DNA of 64,000 nt from CATOSD01 sp965226695. GTDB taxonomy: Bacteria; Chloroflexota; Dehalococcoidia; Lucifugimonadales; CATOSD01. The stretch is from assembly GCA_965226695.1 (NCBI GenBank), contig OZ245405.1, forward strand, positions 3,410,001-3,474,000, in the 5' to 3' direction. Positions 59,012-64,000 of this stretch are shown here, in pieces. How positions within the stretch are numbered: position 1 is the first letter of the stretch; each line of letters starts with the position of its first letter. A model generated the notes under the pieces. The model made no database searches. It was not told the DNA's origin and saw only the letters and a program-made list of their open reading frames with translations. The translations under genes and the position numbers were made by a program.

Positions 59012-60688
59012 TTACTCGCTCAGCGTCAGGACCGCCGTGAACCGGATGGCCTCTTCAGTGAAGGAACCGGCCAGCAGGAAGGCTTTCAGCTGTTCGACGA
59101 AGGGCTTGACGTCGCGCCGGAAGTCGGAGCGCGTGTCGCTGTCAAGGGAGTCTTCGATCTGATCCACCGCGGCGGCCAAGTCCGCGTAGATAAGCGAGTC
59201 GGGTGGAACGGGGGCCATACCGATGAGCCTGGAGAATTCATCCGCCTCGCTCAACGGCTCGGACTCGCCAGTAACCGCGTCGTGAAACGCCTCGAGGCTG
59301 TGGCGGGTGCTCCCTAGAACCGCCCAATTCTCGGTGATGAGGTACCCCGGCTCGTAGTCTTCCCCGAGAAGGTCGAATCCCTCCAGCTCGGCGGTCACCA
59401 CCTCGTACTCGCCCAGCGAACTTCTGCCTAATTCAACTCCTGCGTCATCCGCAATATCGGCGAGTTTTTTCAGCGCGCCCCTTATGCCTTCGGCGTCTTG
59501 CACGCCGGCGAGCAACAGGCCCTCGTAGACACCGGTCTCCAGAAAGTCGCCGGGCAGCAGCGCCAGGGCTATCTCACCGTTGAGTGAGTCCACCACGTCC
59601 TCTTCGACGTCGATTCCGGTTTCGATTTCCACCTCGTTCAGGACGGACTGGAAGTCGCTCCCCCCATTGGGATCCAGGTCGTCCATCACCTGGCGAAGCT
59701 CTTCCCATGCTTCCCTGGCGCCGGTTGTGGCCATCAGCAGCAACGTGTCGGCGGGCAGGGCCTCGGGCGACGCCAGCCGGACACCGGAGCCGGTGGTGAA
59801 GCCGTCGTCGGGCTGCTCGGCGGCAAAGTCGGCGCGCAGGCCCCGCTCGATGAACGACACGGACATGGCCATGTACTCCGGCGTGCTGCTCTCAACCCTT
59901 AAAATGGTTTCATCCTCGTCGTCGAAGGGGCCGATCTCGTCCCGCAACAGGTCCCATATCCACTCGCTCCGCACGAACATGAACATGACCCTTTGCGATG
60001 GCAGCGATTCGCGAGCCGCCGTGAAGCGCTCGTCAGCCAACAGGGGCCGGTCCGGAGGCGACTCGATGTCGCGTATCACGTCCTTGAGGGTGTCCTCACC
60101 GTTCGCCGCGAGGAAGTACTCGTCCGTGAGCGCGAAGCCGAGCGTCTCGTCATCCGCCAACCAGAGGTCCGCTCCGCGATAGCCATCGTCGTCGAACTCC
60201 ATGCCGAGTTCATCCTCAAGGTACGATACGAGGTCTTCCGCGAAATCGAGGGCGGCGACCCGGTCGTTGACGTGGGCCATCGCAACCCACCCTATCTCAT
60301 CGTCTTCAACGTCGAGCAGGGCGAACGAAACGGACTCCCCAAGCCAGGGCGTCACGTCGTCGAGCAAGTGAATGCCGGTCTCGTCCTCAATTTCATCCAG
60401 CAGGTCGTCGCGACGCTCCACCAGAGCGTCAGTCTGCACGGCGGACATGACCGCCCGGCCTTGCCTAAGTTGTCCTACTCCGGGGCGCAGGTTTATGGAT
60501 GCGTAGGCCAGCACATTTGAGGGAAGGAAGCGGGCGGTCGCCTCTCCCGGACTGCTCAGGGCCTGGAAGAAGAGGAATGCCGAAACCGCGGCGACGATTG
60601 CCACTATCCCAACGGCTATGCCGGCCGCGATTAGAATGAGCCGTTTGTTGCTGGCGCCGCGCCTCCGCCGGGGAATTCTATCTTCCAT
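59012..60688 (-). CDS. DUF3352 membrane-anchored protein
   Basis: A 558-residue protein. A basic N-terminus (RIPRRRRGASNKRL) precedes one membrane segment (IAAGIAVGIVAIVAAVSAFL). The outer part starts with ATARFLPSNVLAYASINL, the DUF3352 hallmark, and contains repeated acidic modules such as FALLDVEDDEIGWVAMAHV and LGFALTDEYFLAANGEDTL. Proteins of this family are widespread in Chloroflexota and Cyanobacteria and have no known biochemical role. It is very acidic outside the membrane. The rhodanese gene lies 82 bases away, upstream on the same strand, so the two may be co-transcribed. Confidence 0.85.
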   Translation of the reverse strand: MEDRIPRRRRGASNKRLILIAAGIAVGIVAIVAAVSAFLFFQALSSPGEATARFLPSNVLAYASINLRPGVGQLRQGRAVMSAVQTDALVERRDDLLDEIEDETGIHLLDDVTPWLGESVSFALLDVEDDEIGWVAMAHVNDRVAALDFAEDLVSYLEDELGMEFDDDGYRGADLWLADDETLGFALTDEYFLAANGEDTLKDVIRDIESPPDRPLLADERFTAARESLPSQRVMFMFVRSEWIWDLLRDEIGPFDDEDETILRVESSTPEYMAMSVSFIERGLRADFAAEQPDDGFTTGSGVRLASPEALPADTLLLMATTGAREAWEELRQVMDDLDPNGGSDFQSVLNEVEIETGIDVEEDVVDSLNGEIALALLPGDFLETGVYEGLLLAGVQDAEGIRGALKKLADIADDAGVELGRSSLGEYEVVTAELEGFDLLGEDYEPGYLITENWAVLGSTRHSLEAFHDAVTGESEPLSEADEFSRLIGMAPVPPDSLIYADLAAAVDQIEDSLDSDTRSDFRRDVKPFVEQLKAFLLAGSFTEEAIRFTAVLTLSE

Positions 60689-60770
60689 CAGCGCTACTCC
60701 TCACCGGAGTCACGGGGCCGCGAGCCAAGCTGGGCAGAGTCGGTGACGTTCCGTGGGCACCCCCGCCTGT

Positions 60771-61544
60771 CTACTGTTCGACAGGCAGGTCGGTGGCGGA
60801 CCACTCGGCGTAGGAGCCGTCGTAGAGGCGCACCTGTAGGCCGAGCTGTTGCAGCGCGAGGTAGCCGAGCGCGGCCCTCATTCCGGAGCGGCAGTAGGCG
60901 ATCACGGGCTCGCCGTCCGAGATTCCGGCGGATGCCAGCGTATCCCTGGCCTGTTGCTCCGCCGCGAGGTAGCTTTCGTCCTGTCCCACAAACTCGCGCC
61001 ACATGACGTGTCGCGCACCGGGGATGTGGCCGGGCCTGGGATCGGCGTCCAGCTGGCCCGAGTACTCTTCGTGCGTTCGCACGTCGAGAAGCTGGGCCGC
61101 GCCGCGGTCTCGCACGTCGTCGATGCCCGCCCTGACGCCGGGGTTGACGCTGGCCGCGAACTCCGCCGCGCGCGGAACGACGGGGCGGTAGAATACTCCC
61201 CGCCCCTGCTCCTTCCAGCCCTCGAAGAATGTGTCCAACAGGTACACGTCGGACACGCCCAGATACTCCAGCGCCCATGCCAGCAGCGCGCCGCGCTGAC
61301 CGTCGTAGGAGTCGTAGACGATGGGGATTGTGGTGTTAGACAAGCCGGCGGCGGCGAACAGTGCGGCGAGCGCGTCCGGCGCGAGCAGCCCGCCGTCGTC
61401 GCCGAACAGCTTGGCGGCGTTGACGTGAACCGCGCCCTGCAGGTGGCCTGCCAGGTACTTCATCCAGCCGCGCGGGTCCAGCACCAGGGCGTCATCGGCC
61501 TCGATGCGCTCGGCGACCCAGTCGGCCTCGACAAGGTTGATCAT
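60771..61544 (-). CDS. Two-domain sulfurtransferase (rhodanese)
   Basis: A 257-residue thiosulfate/3-mercaptopyruvate sulfurtransferase-type protein: N-terminal inactive rhodanese domain (LVLDPRGWMKYLAGHLQGAVHVN-like stretch, here as YLAGHLQGAVHVN) and a C-terminal active one with GHIPGARHVMW and the catalytic cysteine loop YCRSGMRAALGY. The loop CRSGMR suggests thiosulfate over mercaptopyruvate (CGxGV/T), as inference. The smaller size than E. coli SseA reflects short loops. Confidence 0.9.
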   Translation of the reverse strand: MINLVEADWVAERIEADDALVLDPRGWMKYLAGHLQGAVHVNAAKLFGDDGGLLAPDALAALFAAAGLSNTTIPIVYDSYDGQRGALLAWALEYLGVSDVYLLDTFFEGWKEQGRGVFYRPVVPRAAEFAASVNPGVRAGIDDVRDRGAAQLLDVRTHEEYSGQLDADPRPGHIPGARHVMWREFVGQDESYLAAEQQARDTLASAGISDGEPVIAYCRSGMRAALGYLALQQLGLQVRLYDGSYAEWSATDLPVEQ

Positions 61545-61642
61545 GGCTTTAGTCCAGAGATCGAGTTTACAGGTAGCTTAGGAAGTCGAGCAATTATACT
61601 CCATATCGGCTGCCTACGTTCGGCATGCAGTACCCAGGCATG

Positions 61643-64000
61643 CTATGGCTGGGAAATCTGGGGCTCACCCCAGCATACAGGGACGCCATCGGACCGCAGG
61701 CCGCAGGCGTGACGGTTGCCCACGCTGATGCTGACAAAGGTGTCCGAGCGCGGCGGCAGAGTCCGGCCGTCGTCGTGGTACCACCCCCAGCAGAAGGCCC
61801 TTCCGTCCGAGGTCAGGCCGCAGGAAAACCCCTCTCCGCTGCCGACCTGGGTAAACGTGCGCGTTGCAATAGGAGTATTGGACACTTCGTACCCGTCGCC
61901 CCAGCATATGAGGGAGCCTTCGCTGGTTACTCCACACGTATGGCTGCTGCCAACGCTGATAGATGCTAGATCGTGAACCTCGGGCGTTGACGTCTGGTCG
62001 TTCGGATTGTCCCCCCAGCAGACAGGAGCGCCATCCAAGAGCTTCAACCCGCAAGTGTGCCAGGCTCCCGCACTTATTGACGAGAATCCATCGCTTTGCG
62101 GCGCGGAGGATTGGCCATACTCGTCGTTGCCCCAACACACGGCGGTGTCGTCCGTCCTCAGCCCACAGGTGTGGTCCGCTCCACTGCTCAGCGACTTGAA
62201 GCGCTCTCCTTCCGGCGGGGAAGACTGGCCATAATAGTCCCAGCCCCGGCACACCGGCGTCCGTCGTCGAGCAGCGCGCACGTGTGCCTGAACCCGCTGC
62301 TGATGGACGCAAAGGTCTCGGCCTCCGGCAATGTCGCCTGGCCATCGTGGTTCGCGCCCCAGCAGACCGCCGTGCCGTCGGGTCGCAGGCCGCAGGTGTG
62401 AGATGCGCCGCCGCTTACGGTGGCGAGGGATCCGTTCACAGGTATCGTTGGGCGGTTCACGTAGCGTTCTCCCCCTGGAGGCGACGATTGGCCATCGAAA
62501 TTGGAACCCCAGCAGACTATCTTGCCGTTGTCGCGAAGCGCGCAGGAATGTCTCGATCCTGTGCTGATTGCCACGAACTTGTCGGCGGCGCCCCATGGCG
62601 GGGAAGTCTGACCGTCATGGTCGGTACCCCAGCACACGACCGAGCCGTCGAGACGCAGCCCGCACGAATGGCCGCTATCGGTGCCGACCGACATAAAGCC
62701 CTGCCCATCCGGCGCGCGGTCGGCGTTTCTCCCCCAACAGACGATACTGCCGTCGAGGCGCACCCCGCAGGCCTGTTCCGAGCCGACGTTTATCGTGGAA
62801 AATCTCTCGTCGTCCGGGTTTTGGTTAGCGCCGTAGAGGTTCCGCTCCCCCCAGCACACAATCCCGCCATCCGTGCGCAGGCCGCAGCTATAGCCGTCTC
62901 CGCTGCCAATGTCTGTGAAGCGTTCGTTCGGCGGAGGCGACGTGGCGCCCTTCGCGTAGGTGTCATCGCCCCAGCATTGGGCAGTACCGTCCGGGCGAAG
63001 CGCGCAGGTGTGTAAAGCACCGACGCTTATTGCAATGAACGGCTGGTCCGGAGGAGGCAACACCCGCCCTTCGTAGTCGTCGCGCCAGCAGACCGCGATG
63101 CCGTCCGATTTCCGCAGGCCGCAGCTCTGTCCCTGGCCGGTGTCGATCGAACTGAACCTCTCGCCGGCTGGAGGAGAAGACTGTCCGACGTCGTTGTCTC
63201 CCCAGCAGTACGCCGCCCCATCCTCGGCGAGCGCGCACGAATGATTGCGGGATAGGGCAAGCGCGGTGTAGGTCTGGTCGTGAGGTGGCGTCGCCGGTGC
63301 GGGTTCCGGCGTTAGACTCGCGAATGGGTCGTAGCTTTCGCCCGATGGGGGAGCGGACGCTCCGAACAAATCGGGACCCCAGCACAGCGCGGAGCCGTCG
63401 GGTCGCAGGCCGCAGGCGTGTCTCGCGCCGACGCTAACGGACGTCAGTGTCACGACGTCGGGCGCGTAGAGGTACTCAACTATAGGCCCCCAACAGGCCG
63501 GAGAGCCGTCACTGAGAAGCCCGCAGGTCTGGTACGGCCCGGCGGAGATGGACGACAAAGCCTGTCCATCCCGTGGTGAGAGCAGCCCGGATCCGGCCAG
63601 CGCCTCGTCCGAGCCCCAACAGGTGGTCTCGCCGTCTTCGCCCAGGCCACACGTATGGACCGACCCGCTGGCAATCGAGGTAAAGCGGGCGTCTTCCGGG
63701 GGCGTCGCCTGGCCGAGGTCATAGCCGTCGGCGCCCCAGCAGATCGGCGTGCCGTCGGATCGCAGGCCGCAGATGTGCACCAGTCCGGCGCTTACGTGGG
63801 TGAATCGTTCGCCTGCCGGGACGTCGAGCTGGCCGTATTCACCGTCGCCCCAGCAAACAGGAGAACCATCTGGGCGGAGGGCGCAGGTGTGGGCGCCGCC
63901 GCTGCTGATGGAGGTGAGCGTCACTCCGCTCGGTGGTGACGCCTGGCCGAGATCGAAGTCGATGGCGCCCCAGCACACAGGCACGCCATCGGCGCGCAGC
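61643..64000 (-). pseudogene. RCC1-type beta-propeller repeat protein, partial and frameshifted
   Basis: The frame enters from beyond 64000 and ends at 61643. It consists of about 20 repeats of roughly 37-40 residues with the pattern F-xx-I-xx-G-xx-HTCAL-R-DG-xx-CWG-x-N/D-xx-GQ-xx-PP, as in RCC1/BNR-type propellers of secreted bacterial proteins. Near 62255 a one-base deletion (in ALLDDGRxxPVCRGW) moves the frame; before it the gene reads 63984-62188, after it 62270-61643. Without correction the protein ends in about ten non-repeat residues. The start, and any signal peptide or anchor, lie outside the window. Paired Cys in each repeat (HTCAL, CWG) suggest disulfides in an extracellular protein (inference). 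Confidence 0.85.

Noticed and set aside
1..64000. CRISPR arrays
   Set aside because: No regularly spaced identical repeats of 24-40 bp with unique spacers were seen; all repeats are dispersed palindromes or nested elements.

Overview
The window is GC-rich bacterial DNA. It most likely comes from an uncultured member of the Chloroflexota, possibly of the SAR202/Dehalococcoidia type. Pointers are a 1,517-residue Chlor_Arch_YYY (DUF2298) membrane protein, a family known from Chloroflexota and Archaea; lipoproteins with Thr/Pro-rich linkers after the lipobox; a DUF3352 protein; and many carboxylate and CoA-ester catabolic genes (CaiB, CitE-like, amidase, D-2-hydroxyacid dehydrogenase, ThDP enzyme). 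No rRNA is present, so the assignment is inference.

Layout. 1-2.2 kb: end of a DUF4268 protein, a VapBC-like pair with a broken antitoxin, and an IS5-family element. 2.2-8.2 kb: DASS transporter, JAMM peptidase, FAD amine oxidase, a decayed sodium symporter and an iron-type binding lipoprotein. 8.4-10.6 kb: an OLD-like ATPase/nuclease, an HsdS fragment and a second copy of the 3' end of the binding-protein gene. 10.7-19.6 kb: priA, a class IV aminotransferase, the YYY protein, and an intergenic stretch full of small mobile repeats. 19.6-21 kb: tRNA-Pro(UGG), two tandem promoter-hairpin-terminator units, a truncated NYN gene and an EEP hydrolase. 21-26.6 kb: an operon of three CitE-like and two CaiB-like proteins. 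26.6-28.5 kb: a HEPN/PaREP1-like protein and HigBA. 28.7-34.1 kb: class III aminotransferase, an IS4-family element, ffh, hrcA. 34.4-40.3 kb: peptide-type ABC operon without ATPases, and an amidase. 40.3-46.1 kb: HicAB and a type I restriction locus with an intact R gene and frameshifted M/S genes. 46.3-54.5 kb: split transketolase, a metallopeptidase-like lipoprotein, a membrane protein cut by an IS1182-like element, a ThDP enzyme. 54.6-64 kb: MBL hydrolase, a methyltransferase-endonuclease fusion, a 2-hydroxyacid dehydrogenase, a third hairpin unit, DUF3352, rhodanese, and the end of a long RCC1-repeat gene.

Three themes stand out. First, defence and toxin-antitoxin loci are scattered between metabolic genes (VapBC, OLD-like, HigBA, HicAB, type I RM, MTase-REase fusion). 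Several insertions lie between duplicated ends of host genes. Second, small mobile DNA is layered: a 24-nt palindromic insertion sits at the same kind of site in three places, one of them in frame inside a transposase; a 198-bp MITE sits inside another repeat; IS elements with clean target duplications sit in repeats and genes. Third, three independent units have a strong sigma70-type promoter followed by a C-run, hairpins and a terminator with no reading frame. They look like a family of small RNAs and are the best candidate for something undescribed here. A separate roughly 300-bp element occurs upstream of two transcription units and carries a conserved promoter-like core pointing at them.

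Several genes carry single-base frameshifts (symporter, hsdMS, IS5 transposase, RCC1 gene). From sequence alone I cannot tell genuine decay from consensus errors.
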